From contig DASXML010000052.1 in NCBI GenBank assembly GCA_036495715.1, positions 47,725-111,724 of the forward strand: a stretch of 64,000 nt of DNA, read 5' to 3'. The stretch is from Scandinavium sp036495715. Lineage in GTDB: Bacteria > Pseudomonadota > Gammaproteobacteria > Enterobacterales > Enterobacteriaceae. Shown in pieces: positions 1 through 7,149 of this stretch (position 1 is its first letter; every line of letters begins with the position of its first letter). The notes beneath the pieces are model-generated. The model saw only the letters and a program-made list of their open reading frames with translations. It was not told where the DNA came from and did no database searches. The translations under genes and the position numbers were made by a program.

Positions 1-1
1 A

Positions 2-622
2 AAAGAAGGGCTGATAGAGCAAGTAACGGATTATGTGGTGGAGTCGGTATTCGCGGACCTCGGGGATTTCCTTAAAAACAATTCTCAGCTGTATGTTTCT
101 ATCAACTTATCGGCGTCAGATTTTCACTCTTCGCGCCTGATCGCGATGATTTCTGATAAAGCCCAGCAGTATCAGGTTCGTGCCCAGCAGATTAAAATTG
201 AGGTGACGGAGCGCGGTTTTATTGATGTACCGAAAACCACGCCGGTTATCCAGGCGTTTCGTCAGGCGGGTTATGAAGTGGCGATTGACGATTTCGGGAC
301 GGGCTACTCCAACCTGCACAACCTCTATTCCCTGAATGTCGATATCCTGAAAATCGACAAATCGTTTGTCGACACGCTCACCACGAATAGCACCAGTCAT
401 CTTATTGCCGAGCACATTATCGAAATGGCGCAAAGTCTGCGGTTAAAAACGATTGCGGAAGGGGTGGAAACCGCCGAACAGGTCAGTTGGCTTCTCAAGC
501 GTGGGGTGCAGTTCTGTCAGGGCTGGCATTTCGCGAAGGCCATGCCGCCACATGAGTTTGTCCAGTGGCAGCAAGGCTCAACGCCGTGGGTGAGCCACAA
601 CGTCACTCACGCCGAGATCTGA
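2..622 (+). CDS. pdeC: Cyclic-di-GMP phosphodiesterase PdeC, C-terminal EAL part (5' end outside window)
   Basis: The frame is open from the first bases, so the gene enters from the left; about 206 C-terminal residues are visible. They form most of an EAL domain, which hydrolyses cyclic di-GMP to pGpG. Visible family features are the DDFGTGYSN loop with paired acidic metal ligands, the following DILKIDKSFV strand and the late IAEGVET motif with its catalytic-loop glutamate. The membrane sensor part expected for PdeC (YjcC) lies upstream. The stop codon overlaps the end of convergent soxS by 16 bases. In E. coli pdeC is also the neighbour of soxS, which supports the name. Product sure; exact orthology likely from synteny. 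Confidence 0.9.
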   Translation, partial: KEGLIEQVTDYVVESVFADLGDFLKNNSQLYVSINLSASDFHSSRLIAMISDKAQQYQVRAQQIKIEVTERGFIDVPKTTPVIQAFRQAGYEVAIDDFGTGYSNLHNLYSLNVDILKIDKSFVDTLTTNSTSHLIAEHIIEMAQSLRLKTIAEGVETAEQVSWLLKRGVQFCQGWHFAKAMPPHEFVQWQQGSTPWVSHNVTHAEI

Positions 623-936
623 TGGCGATAGTCGCTAGGGGTGCGGTCAAACTCCCGGCGAAAGACCCGTGAAAAGGTCTGCTGCGACACATAACCCAAA
701 TCCATCGCAATATCGAAAATCGGACGCTTGGTGGTGCGCAGCGCTTCTGCGGCCATCAATAACCGGCGCTGACGAATGTAATCGCCGAGCGTCTGGTGCA
801 TCACCGTGCGGAACATCCGCTGCAAATACCACTTCGAATAGCCCGATTTTCTGGCGACCACATCAATGTTAAGTGGTTGATCAATATGTTCATCAATCCA
901 TTCAATCAGTGTTTCAATGATGTCGTGATGGGACAT
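607..936 (-). CDS. soxS: Superoxide response activator SoxS
   Basis: A 109-residue AraC/XylS-family activator consisting almost only of the DNA-binding domain, as expected for SoxS (107 residues in E. coli). Two helix-turn-helix units are visible: NIDVVARKSGYSKWYLQRMF near residues 22-41 and DIAMDLGYVSQQTFSRVFRR near 75-94. It switches on superoxide and drug resistance genes as a monomer. The ATG at 936 was chosen over an upstream in-frame start at 999 because homology begins at MSH, an AGAGAGG ribosome site precedes it, and 999 would lie inside the SoxR box. It is divergent from soxR and overlaps the end of pdeC tail to tail. Confidence 0.96.
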   Translation of the reverse strand: MSHHDIIETLIEWIDEHIDQPLNIDVVARKSGYSKWYLQRMFRTVMHQTLGDYIRQRRLLMAAEALRTTKRPIFDIAMDLGYVSQQTFSRVFRREFDRTPSDYRHQISA

Positions 937-984
937 AAGCGGCCTCTCTTTCACAATTTCGGTTCGTCGATTTGTCTGCGGGCG

Positions 985-1015
985 AGTATAATTCCTCAAG
1001 TTAACTTGAGGTAAA
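985..1015 (-). promoter_or_regulatory. soxS promoter with SoxR box
   Basis: Positions 994-1011 are a perfect 18-bp palindrome, CCTCAAGTTAACTTGAGG, the SoxR operator. On the minus strand it lies between a -35 TTTACC (1015-1010) and a -10 TATACT (990-985) spaced by 19 bp. This overlong spacer is the hallmark of promoters that MerR-family activators such as SoxR turn on by distorting the DNA. The box ends 11 bases before the soxR start, so SoxR can also control its own gene. Confidence 0.95.
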
Positions 1016-1022
1016 GCGCTTT

Positions 1023-1484
1023 ATGGAAAAGAAATCTTCTCGTATTAAAACGTTGCTCACGCCGGGCGAAGTGGCGAAGCGCAGTGGCGTCGCCGTTTCG
1101 GCGCTGCATTTCTATGAAAGCAAAGGATTAATTGAGAGCACCCGTAATGGTGGAAACCAGCGGCGTTACCGTCGTGATGTGCTGCGTTATGTGGCGATCA
1201 TCAAGATTGCCCAACGCATTGGTATTCCGCTCACGACCATCAGCGAAGCGCTGGGCGTGCTGCCCGAGGGGCATAATCTCAGTCCGAAAGCGTGGAAACA
1301 GCTGTCATCGCAATGGCGCGAAGAACTGGATAGTCGCATCCACACGTTAGTGGCGCTGCGCGATCAGCTCGACGGTTGCATCGGGTGCGGCTGTTTGTCG
1401 CATCGCGACTGCCCGCTGCGCAACCCGGGCGATATGCTCGGTGAGAAAGGGCCTGGTGCGCATTTCCCGGATGACAACGTATAA
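1023..1484 (+). CDS. soxR: Redox-sensing regulator SoxR ([2Fe-2S] MerR family)
   Basis: A 153-residue MerR-family dimer that senses redox-cycling compounds and activates soxS. The N-terminal winged helix (TPGEVAKRSGVAVSALHFYE) is at about residues 13-32, followed by a dimerisation helix. The [2Fe-2S] ligands C119, C122, C124 and C130 form CX2CXCX5C, the same positions as E. coli SoxR. Start and length fit the family. The gene is divergent from soxS across the SoxR box and is followed by a strong hairpin. Confidence 0.97.
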   Translation: MEKKSSRIKTLLTPGEVAKRSGVAVSALHFYESKGLIESTRNGGNQRRYRRDVLRYVAIIKIAQRIGIPLTTISEALGVLPEGHNLSPKAWKQLSSQWREELDSRIHTLVALRDQLDGCIGCGCLSHRDCPLRNPGDMLGEKGPGAHFPDDNV

Positions 1485-1629
1485 AAAACTAAAGCGCCAC
1501 ACGTGGGCGCTTTAGTTGTTTTCCGGTCTTCGTCTTTCTCTCTATCCCGCTGGTTCACGGGAGGGTTTCCCCCGACATCAGTACGCCTCAGTGGTGCAAA
1601 AGTGGTTGGAGGTTCCGGTTTGTACTGAC
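1483..1629 (-). ncRNA. sraL: Probable SraL (RyjA) small RNA, antisense side of the soxR 3' region
   Basis: In E. coli and Salmonella the stationary-phase sRNA SraL/RyjA is encoded next to the soxR 3' end on the opposite strand. Here the minus strand reads a CG-rich region with a CCTCCCGTGAACCAGCGGGA hairpin (about 1564-1545) and ends in a 12-bp-stem hairpin (1517-1487) followed by a T run, a good Rho-independent terminator. A possible -10 box TACAAT at 1641-1636 would give a transcript of about 147 nt, near the known length. The name rests on position and remembered sequence, not an alignment; the 5' end is inferred. Confidence 0.6.
1487..1522. terminator. Bidirectional terminator between soxR and the SraL region
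   Basis: Perfect 12-bp stem AACTAAAGCGCC (1487-1498) with its complement at 1506-1517 and a 7-base loop. A T-rich tail follows on both strands and is stronger on the minus strand. It ends soxR in one direction and the presumed sRNA in the other. Confidence 0.85.
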
Positions 1630-1750
1630 ACTTTAATTGTATGCCGTCACCCCACTTTCGCCACTGAAACGGGCGGTTATTTCGCCGAAATTTTTCCCGC
1701 CTTACGCCACAGTTCCTATAGTTATTTTGAACAACTCACAGGAGACCGCC

Positions 1751-2419
1751 ATGCTGACGGTGCATCATCTGAATCTTTCGCGCTCCCAGCGCGTGCTTTG
1801 GGCCTTAGAAGAACTGGAATTGCCCTACCAGATTGTGCGCTACCAGCGCGAGCCGACCATGCTGGCACCTGAGGCGCTCAAAAAAGTGCATCCGCTCGGT
1901 AAGTCACCGGTGCTGGAAGACGATGGCATGATCCTCGCCGAATCGGGGGCAATCCTCGAATATCTCCAGGAGACGCACGATCCCGGGCAAACGCTGAAAC
2001 CACTGTCGCCGCAGGACAGGATCCAGTACCGCTTCTGGCTGCATTACGCGGAAGGGTCGCTGATGCCCATGCTATTAATGAAGCTGATACTGGGCACGCT
2101 CGGCAAACCGCCGGTGCCGTTTGGCTTGCGGTCGATAGGCAAACTACTGGGGCAAGGTGTTGAGAAGGCCTACCTCAATAAACAATTCGCGACCCATGCG
2201 GCGTTTATTGAAGGTCACCTGGCGCAAAACCCGTGGTTTGCCGGGGAACAGTTGAGCATGGCGGATATTCAAATGAGCTATCCGGCCTTCGCACTGTTGG
2301 CGCGAGGGGGACAGGGCGATTTACCGCATCTGATGGCGTGGAAAAAGCGCGTTGAAATTCGTCCCGCCTGGCAACGAGCAATCCAACAGGGCGGTCCGCT
2401 CAATTTTCCTGGCGGTTAA
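1751..2419 (+). CDS. Glutathione S-transferase family protein
   Basis: A 222-residue cytosolic GST. The N-terminal thioredoxin-fold domain (about residues 1-80) starts MLTVHHLNLSRSQRVLWALE and holds the glutathione-site motif KSPVLEDD followed by AESGAILEYL; the rest is the all-helical C-terminal domain (WFAGEQLSMADIQMSYPAF). Such enzymes conjugate or reduce electrophiles with glutathione. An upstream in-frame ATG at 1637 was rejected: homology begins at 1751, which has an AGGAG site nine bases upstream. Position beside soxRS suggests a role in oxidative or electrophile stress, but no SoxS box was identified. The substrate cannot be told from sequence. Confidence 0.9.
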   Translation: MLTVHHLNLSRSQRVLWALEELELPYQIVRYQREPTMLAPEALKKVHPLGKSPVLEDDGMILAESGAILEYLQETHDPGQTLKPLSPQDRIQYRFWLHYAEGSLMPMLLMKLILGTLGKPPVPFGLRSIGKLLGQGVEKAYLNKQFATHAAFIEGHLAQNPWFAGEQLSMADIQMSYPAFALLARGGQGDLPHLMAWKKRVEIRPAWQRAIQQGGPLNFPGG

Positions 2420-2494
2420 GTCTTCATCATAAAAATCGATGACGACGCGAAATGAAAATAATCCTCCACAAAATTGTTGCCAGATTGCGCATTG

Positions 2495-2813
2495 ACGATA
2501 ACGTTTGCGCACACGTTGTCTATTTCTTCGCCGTCATAAGCGAAAAATAGCAAAATGGTACAAACATCAGTTGAAAAGGGCAGCGTAAAAGCCAGATAAT
2601 CGTTTGCCTTTTTTACCGCTGCCTTTCGGGCCGCATTTTTGTTGGCTGTCTTTGCTCACCCCAGTCACATAGTGTGCCTATGCTCCTGGGGATTCGCGCA
2701 GTTGCCGCCGCAATGCAACCTGAAATCCAGTCGGTAAACCGGATCCGCCGTGATGGTCGGAACCAGGTCACATTGAATACCGTTTTTGTCTGCGCGGAGC
2801 TAATCGTTTGCTT
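2495..2813 (+). promoter_or_regulatory. ghxP upstream region with three PurR-like sites
   Basis: The 506-base gap between the GST gene and ghxP (2420-2925) holds no convincing gene. Three 16-mers resemble the PurR operator ACGCAAACGTTTGCGT: 2495-2510 (ACGATAACGTTTGCGC, 13/16), 2594-2609 and 2798-2813 (about 12/16 each). The last two share TAATCGTTTGC followed by T-rich sequence. The middle one sits in the loop of a long imperfect inverted repeat (2575-2590 with 2611-2626). PurR repression would fit a guanine/hypoxanthine permease. Binding is inferred from motif match only. Confidence 0.5.
2641..2740. repeat. ERIC-type intergenic repeat, copy 1 (partial)
   Basis: Contains the conserved ERIC core: CTCACCCCAGTCACATAG, a short spacer, then CTATGCTCCTGGGGATTCGC, followed by a diverged tail (GTTGCCGCC...). 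The core folds on itself around CCCCAG/CTGGGG. It lies in the ghxP leader. Two more copies are at about 16805 and 53337. Confidence 0.85.
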
Positions 2814-2925
2814 TTTTGTGGCGCCCCTTAGCCGCGATGTAGCACAGGGAGATGACGCTTAGCTGGCAGTGGATTGTCCATCACGCAGACGGACGAATGA
2901 TAAAAACTCTCAGGGGATGTTTTCT

Positions 2926-4272
2926 ATGTCTACGCCTTCAGCGCGTACCGGCGGTTTGGACGCCTGGTTCAAAATTTCAGCTCGTGGCAGTACAGTGCGC
3001 CAGGAGATCCTTGCCGGTTTAACCACCTTCCTGGCAATGGTGTACTCCGTGATTGTCGTACCGGGCATGCTCGGCAAAGCGGGCTTCCCGCCAGCCGCTG
3101 TTTTCGTGGCGACCTGTCTGGTGGCCGGTGTCGGTTCACTGGTGATGGGCCTGTGGGCGAATCTGCCGTTAGCAATTGGCTGCGCCATCTCGTTGACCGC
3201 GTTCACCGCGTTCAGCCTGGTGTTGGGTCAGCACATCAGCATTCCGGTGGCACTCGGCGCGGTGTTCCTGATGGGGGTGTTGTTCACCGTTATTTCCGCG
3301 ACGGGTATTCGTAGCTGGATCCTGCGCAACTTGCCGCAGGGTGTTGCGCACGGCACCGGTATCGGTATCGGCCTGTTCCTGCTGCTGATTGCGGCGAATG
3401 GCGTTGGCCTGGTAATCAAAAACCCGCTGGAGGGTTTGCCAGTGACAATGGGTCACTTCGCCAGCTTCCCGGTGATTATGACGCTGATTGGCCTGGCGGT
3501 GATTATCGGTCTGGAAAAACTGAAAGTGCCGGGCGGTATTCTGCTGACCATCGTTGGCGTATCGATTGTCGGCCTGATTTTCGATCCGAACGTGCATTTC
3601 TCCGGTATCTTCGCGATGCCATCGCTCAGCGATGAACACGGCAACTCGCTGATTGGCAGCCTCGATATCATGGGTGCGCTGAATCCGGTTGTCCTGCCAA
3701 GCGTACTGGCGCTGGTGATGACCGCGGTGTTTGATGCCACCGGTACAATCCGTGCCGTTGCCGGTCAGGCGAACCTGTTAGATAAAGACGGGCAGATTAT
3801 CAACGGCGGCAAAGCGTTGACCACTGACTCCCTGAGCAGCGTGTTCTCTGGCCTGGTCGGTGCAGCGCCGGCTGCGGTGTATATTGAATCCGCAGCCGGT
3901 ACTGCCGCAGGCGGTAAAACGGGTCTGACCGCGATCACCGTCGGCGTGCTGTTCCTGCTGATCCTGTTCCTGTCTCCGCTCTCTTATCTGGTGCCTGCCT
4001 ACGCCACCGCTCCGGCGTTGATGTATGTAGGTCTGCTGATGCTGAGCAACGTTGCGAAAATCGATTTCGCTGATTTCGTCGACGCGATGTCAGGTTTGAT
4101 CACAGCGGTGCTCATCGTTCTGACCTGTAACATCGTCACCGGCATCATGATTGGTTTCGCCACGCTGGTGATTGGCCGTATCGTTTCCGGTGAATGGCGC
4201 AAGCTGAACATCGGCACCGTGATTATCGCGCTGGCGCTGGTGGCCTTCTACGCAGGCGGCTGGGCGATTTAA
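2926..4272 (+). CDS. ghxP: Guanine/hypoxanthine permease GhxP (YjcD)
   Basis: A 448-residue polytopic inner-membrane proton symporter of the AzgA-like NCS2 group that imports guanine and hypoxanthine. It starts MSTPSARTGGLDAWFK and keeps near-identical family stretches such as ALVMTAVFDATGTIRAVAGQ and AAPAAVYIESAAGTAAGGKT, the substrate-site region. The ATG at 2926 was taken over 2869 because the E. coli protein begins at MSTPSA and a CAGGGG site precedes it. Three PurR-like sites lie upstream and a strong terminator follows, so it is probably monocistronic. Confidence 0.96.
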   Translation: MSTPSARTGGLDAWFKISARGSTVRQEILAGLTTFLAMVYSVIVVPGMLGKAGFPPAAVFVATCLVAGVGSLVMGLWANLPLAIGCAISLTAFTAFSLVLGQHISIPVALGAVFLMGVLFTVISATGIRSWILRNLPQGVAHGTGIGIGLFLLLIAANGVGLVIKNPLEGLPVTMGHFASFPVIMTLIGLAVIIGLEKLKVPGGILLTIVGVSIVGLIFDPNVHFSGIFAMPSLSDEHGNSLIGSLDIMGALNPVVLPSVLALVMTAVFDATGTIRAVAGQANLLDKDGQIINGGKALTTDSLSSVFSGLVGAAPAAVYIESAAGTAAGGKTGLTAITVGVLFLLILFLSPLSYLVPAYATAPALMYVGLLMLSNVAKIDFADFVDAMSGLITAVLIVLTCNIVTGIMIGFATLVIGRIVSGEWRKLNIGTVIIALALVAFYAGGWAI

Positions 4273-4292
4273 GCCTTACCTGGTGTAAAATG

Positions 4293-4320
4293 GGGCGACC
4301 TCTGGTCGCCCTTTTTGTTT
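4293..4320 (+). terminator. ghxP terminator
   Basis: Perfect 8-bp stem GGGCGACC (4293-4300) / GGTCGCCC (4304-4311) with a 3-base loop and a following T-rich tract, 20 bases after the ghxP stop. Confidence 0.93.
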
Positions 4321-4486
4321 TTTGGTTTGCCCCTCCAGTTGCATTGCATTTTGCGAGCATCCTCGATAAATCATCATCTTCTCAAGAAGATAGCGGCAAT
4401 TTCGTTGTTGCTTACTCGCTTCCGGCGTATGTTGGCAGTGCCTCTGATAAACCAGAAGGTGCGAATGCCGCAGGGAATGGTGGTGG

Positions 4487-4996
4487 ATGATTTTTTCATT
4501 CAAGAGTCAGAAAATGGGGATAAATTTTTCGCCTAAAGTGGGGCAAATCCTGACCTGTAACTTCGGGAACTATCCGAGAGATGGGCAGGGCGATATCGTC
4601 CCGGATGTGATTGACGCGCACATGCCGCCCGAAATGATTAAGTTCAGGCTGGTCGTTGTCCTGAATGGCAAATTAAACGGCAATGCTTGTACCATTGTTC
4701 CGATCTCTACGACGAAAGACAGTGTGAAACTCGGTCGCGGATTTCATGTTGAGCTGGAAAAGGGTGTCATCGAAGAAGCGCGATATTTCCCGCAAAAAAC
4801 AAGCTGGGTGAAATGCGACATGGTCCAGACAGTCAGTAATCAGCGTTTAAACAGGCCGATGGATGTCGAGCGAGGGCGGCTAACGCAGATTTTGCCGCGT
4901 GAAAGTGTCAGTGAAATACAAAAGGCGGTCATTAGAGCGATCAATGCGTCTTCTTTGTTGCCTCAATCTCATAGGGATAGGGTGGTTGAAAAATAA
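4487..4996 (+). CDS. MazF/PemK-like protein without an evident antitoxin
   Basis: Up to 169 residues; a second start at 4514 (MGINFSPK, 160 residues) is equally possible. The fold signals are those of PemK/MazF endoribonucleases: KVGQILTCNFG at the first strand, KFRLVVVLN and NACTIVPIST in the core, then ARYFPQKTSWVKCDMVQTVS where MazF proteins have their S/T-W-x-K/L-x-D stretch. MazF-type toxins cut mRNA. No MazE/PemI-type gene is seen on either side: ghxP's terminator lies upstream and a hairpin downstream. The insertion between ghxP and yjcE is absent from the E. coli order as I know it. Activity is inferred from fold only. Confidence 0.72.
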   Translation: MIFSFKSQKMGINFSPKVGQILTCNFGNYPRDGQGDIVPDVIDAHMPPEMIKFRLVVVLNGKLNGNACTIVPISTTKDSVKLGRGFHVELEKGVIEEARYFPQKTSWVKCDMVQTVSNQRLNRPMDVERGRLTQILPRESVSEIQKAVIRAINASSLLPQSHRDRVVEK

Positions 4997-5079
4997 GCGT
5001 TGACACTTATTTGGCGTTTGATAATATTTGCCGCGTAGCCCATCGAGGCCATTCAGATTTCTTCCCCTTGAGGGACCGC

Positions 5080-5105
5080 AAAACCCAGTTGAAAAGCTGG
5101 GTTTT
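5080..5105. terminator. Terminator after the MazF-like gene
   Basis: Stem AAAACCCAG (5080-5088) / CTGGGTTTT (5097-5105) with an 8-base loop; A and T runs on both flanks let it work in either direction. Confidence 0.85.
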
Positions 5106-5280
5106 CGCATTTCTGGCGCCTGGTTTTATGCCGATCTCTTTTCTGTATCACCCACTCAATAACGCGCCGATTGTGCGGCGACCCAGTATTTATAGGCACA
5201 TCCTGTTGTTCTTTACGATAAGCTGAAGGGCGTATTATCAGAGGTTGCATTAGAAATAAGACATCGCAAACAGGGATAGC

Positions 5281-6927
5281 ATGGAAATTTTCTTCACAAT
5301 ACTGATCATGACCCTTGTGGTCTCCCTTTCCGGGGTAGTTACCCGCGTACTTCCTTTTCAGGTTCCGCTGCCGTTGATGCAAATCGGCATCGGGGCGATG
5401 CTGGCGTGGCCGACGTTCGGCCTGCACGTTGAGTTTGACCCGGAATTGTTCCTCGTTTTGTTCATCCCGCCGCTGCTGTTTGCTGATGGCTGGAAGACAC
5501 CCACGCGCGAATTTCTGGAACATGGACGAGAGATTTTTGGCCTTGCGCTGGCGTTAGTGTTGGTCACGGTGGTGGGTATCGGTTTCCTGATTTACTGGGC
5601 TGTGCCGGGGATTCCGCTGATCCCAGCATTTGCGCTGGCGGCGGTGCTGTCACCGACCGATGCGGTGGCCTTGTCTGGCATTGTCGGCGAAGGCCGTATT
5701 CCGAAGAAAATCATGGGCATTTTGCAGGGTGAAGCGTTGATGAATGACGCCTCCGGCCTGGTATCGTTGAAATTTGCCGTCGCGGTGGTGATGGGCACCA
5801 TGATATTCACCGTCGGCGGGGCGGCGCTTGAATTTGTCAAAGTGGCAACCGGCGGCATTCTGGCCGGATTCGTCGTCAGCTGGTCTTACGGACGTTCGCT
5901 GCGTTTCCTCAGCCGCTGGGGCGGTGATGAACCGGCCACCCAGATTGTGCTGCTGTTCCTGTTGCCGTTCGCTTCTTACCTGATTGCCGAACATATCGGC
6001 GTCTCAGGCATTCTGGCTGCGGTCGCCGCCGGGATGACCATTACCCGATCCGGCGTGATGCGCACCGCACCGCTGGCGATGCGCCTGCGTGCCAACAGCA
6101 CCTGGGCGATGCTGGAGTTCGTGTTCAACGGTATGGTATTCCTGCTGTTGGGCCTGCAATTGCCGGGTATTCTCGAAACGTCGTTGGTGGCGGCAGAAGC
6201 CGATCCGAACGTCGACACTTGGGTGCTGTTCGCCGATATTATTTTGATTTATGCCGCGTTGATGTTGGTGCGTTTCGGCTGGCTGTGGACGATGCAGCGT
6301 TTCAGTCAGCGCTTCCTGAAAAAGAAACCGATGGAATTTGGCAGTTGGAGCACGCGTGAATTGCTGATTGCCACGTTTGCAGGCGTGCGCGGGGCGATCA
6401 CGCTGGCGGGTGTGCTCTCCATCCCGCTGCTGCTTTCCGACGGCAACGTCTTCCCGGCGCGCTATGAACTGGTGTTCCTCTCTGCGGGCGTTATCTTGTT
6501 CTCATTGTTTGTGGCGGTGGTGGTGATGCCAATATTGCTGCGACACATCGAAGTGGCCGACCACTCTCAGCAGTATAAAGAAGAGCGTCTGGCGCGTGCC
6601 GCGACGGCGGATGTGGCGATTGTTGCCATTCAGAAAATGGAAGAACGGCTGGCGCAGGACACCAAAGAAAATATCGATAATCAGCTGCTGACCGAAGTGA
6701 GTTCACGCGTTATCGGTAATTTGCGCCGTCGTGCGGACGGGCGTAACGATGTTGAAACGTCGATGCTGGAAGAGAGCCTCGAACGCCGCTTCCGTCTGGC
6801 GGCGCTACGTTCCGAACGCGGTGAACTGTACCACCTGCGCGCGACCCGCCAAATCAGCAACGAAACGCTGCAAAAGCTATTGCACGATCTTGATTTGCTC
6901 GAAGCGCTGCTGATCGAAGACCAGTAA
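5281..6927 (+). CDS. yjcE: CPA1-family Na+/H+ antiporter YjcE
   Basis: A 548-residue cation:proton antiporter (E. coli YjcE is about the same length). Twelve or so membrane segments fill residues 1-420. The core motif AVLSPTDAVALSG and the following GEALMNDASGLV carry the acidic pair (ND) expected of electroneutral CPA1 exchangers. A cytosolic, charged helical C-terminal tail of about 130 residues (KEERLARAATADVAIVAIQK...) follows. It stands alone between two terminators. Ion preference cannot be read from the sequence. Confidence 0.93.
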   Translation: MEIFFTILIMTLVVSLSGVVTRVLPFQVPLPLMQIGIGAMLAWPTFGLHVEFDPELFLVLFIPPLLFADGWKTPTREFLEHGREIFGLALALVLVTVVGIGFLIYWAVPGIPLIPAFALAAVLSPTDAVALSGIVGEGRIPKKIMGILQGEALMNDASGLVSLKFAVAVVMGTMIFTVGGAALEFVKVATGGILAGFVVSWSYGRSLRFLSRWGGDEPATQIVLLFLLPFASYLIAEHIGVSGILAAVAAGMTITRSGVMRTAPLAMRLRANSTWAMLEFVFNGMVFLLLGLQLPGILETSLVAAEADPNVDTWVLFADIILIYAALMLVRFGWLWTMQRFSQRFLKKKPMEFGSWSTRELLIATFAGVRGAITLAGVLSIPLLLSDGNVFPARYELVFLSAGVILFSLFVAVVVMPILLRHIEVADHSQQYKEERLARAATADVAIVAIQKMEERLAQDTKENIDNQLLTEVSSRVIGNLRRRADGRNDVETSMLEESLERRFRLAALRSERGELYHLRATRQISNETLQKLLHDLDLLEALLIEDQ

Positions 6928-6941
6928 ATTTCGCCAAAAAA

Positions 6942-7126
6942 AAGCCGCCTTATCGGCGGCTTGAGGTCGATGACAAACCTAATCCCAATGCAGGTCTATC
7001 ATATGACACCCACATAAAAACCAGGAAAATCAATTTATTGATTTTCGGCTGATAACCACAAAGAAGGAAAAACCGCGTTTTATCCTTCTTTGTCAGCAGC
7101 CTGAAGCCGCCTTATCGGCGGCTTGA
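6942..7126. repeat. Twin copies of a terminator hairpin enclosing more hairpins
   Basis: The 23-mer beginning AAGCCGCCTTATCGGCGGCT occurs at 6942-6964, just after yjcE, and again exactly at 7104-7126, just after murP on the other strand. Each is a GCCGCC/GGCGGC terminator-like hairpin. Between them lie two more inverted repeats: AAAATCAA/TTGATTTT near 7025-7044 and a long arm pair ACAAAGAAGGA / TCCTTCTTTGT near 7059-7094. No coding signal is seen here. The doubled terminator probably insulates the convergent yjcE and murP transcripts. Confidence 0.8.
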
Positions 7127-7149
7127 AAGGGGGGGAACCCCGTCGACCC

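Noticed and set aside
2674..2862. Small frame (62 codons) upstream of ghxP
   Set aside because: Begins inside the ERIC element and has no ribosome site; treated as leader sequence.
4315..4536. Possible antitoxin (73 codons) overlapping the start of the MazF-like gene
   Set aside because: It begins inside the ghxP terminator tail, has no MazE/AbrB or Phd features and no ribosome site; judged chance.
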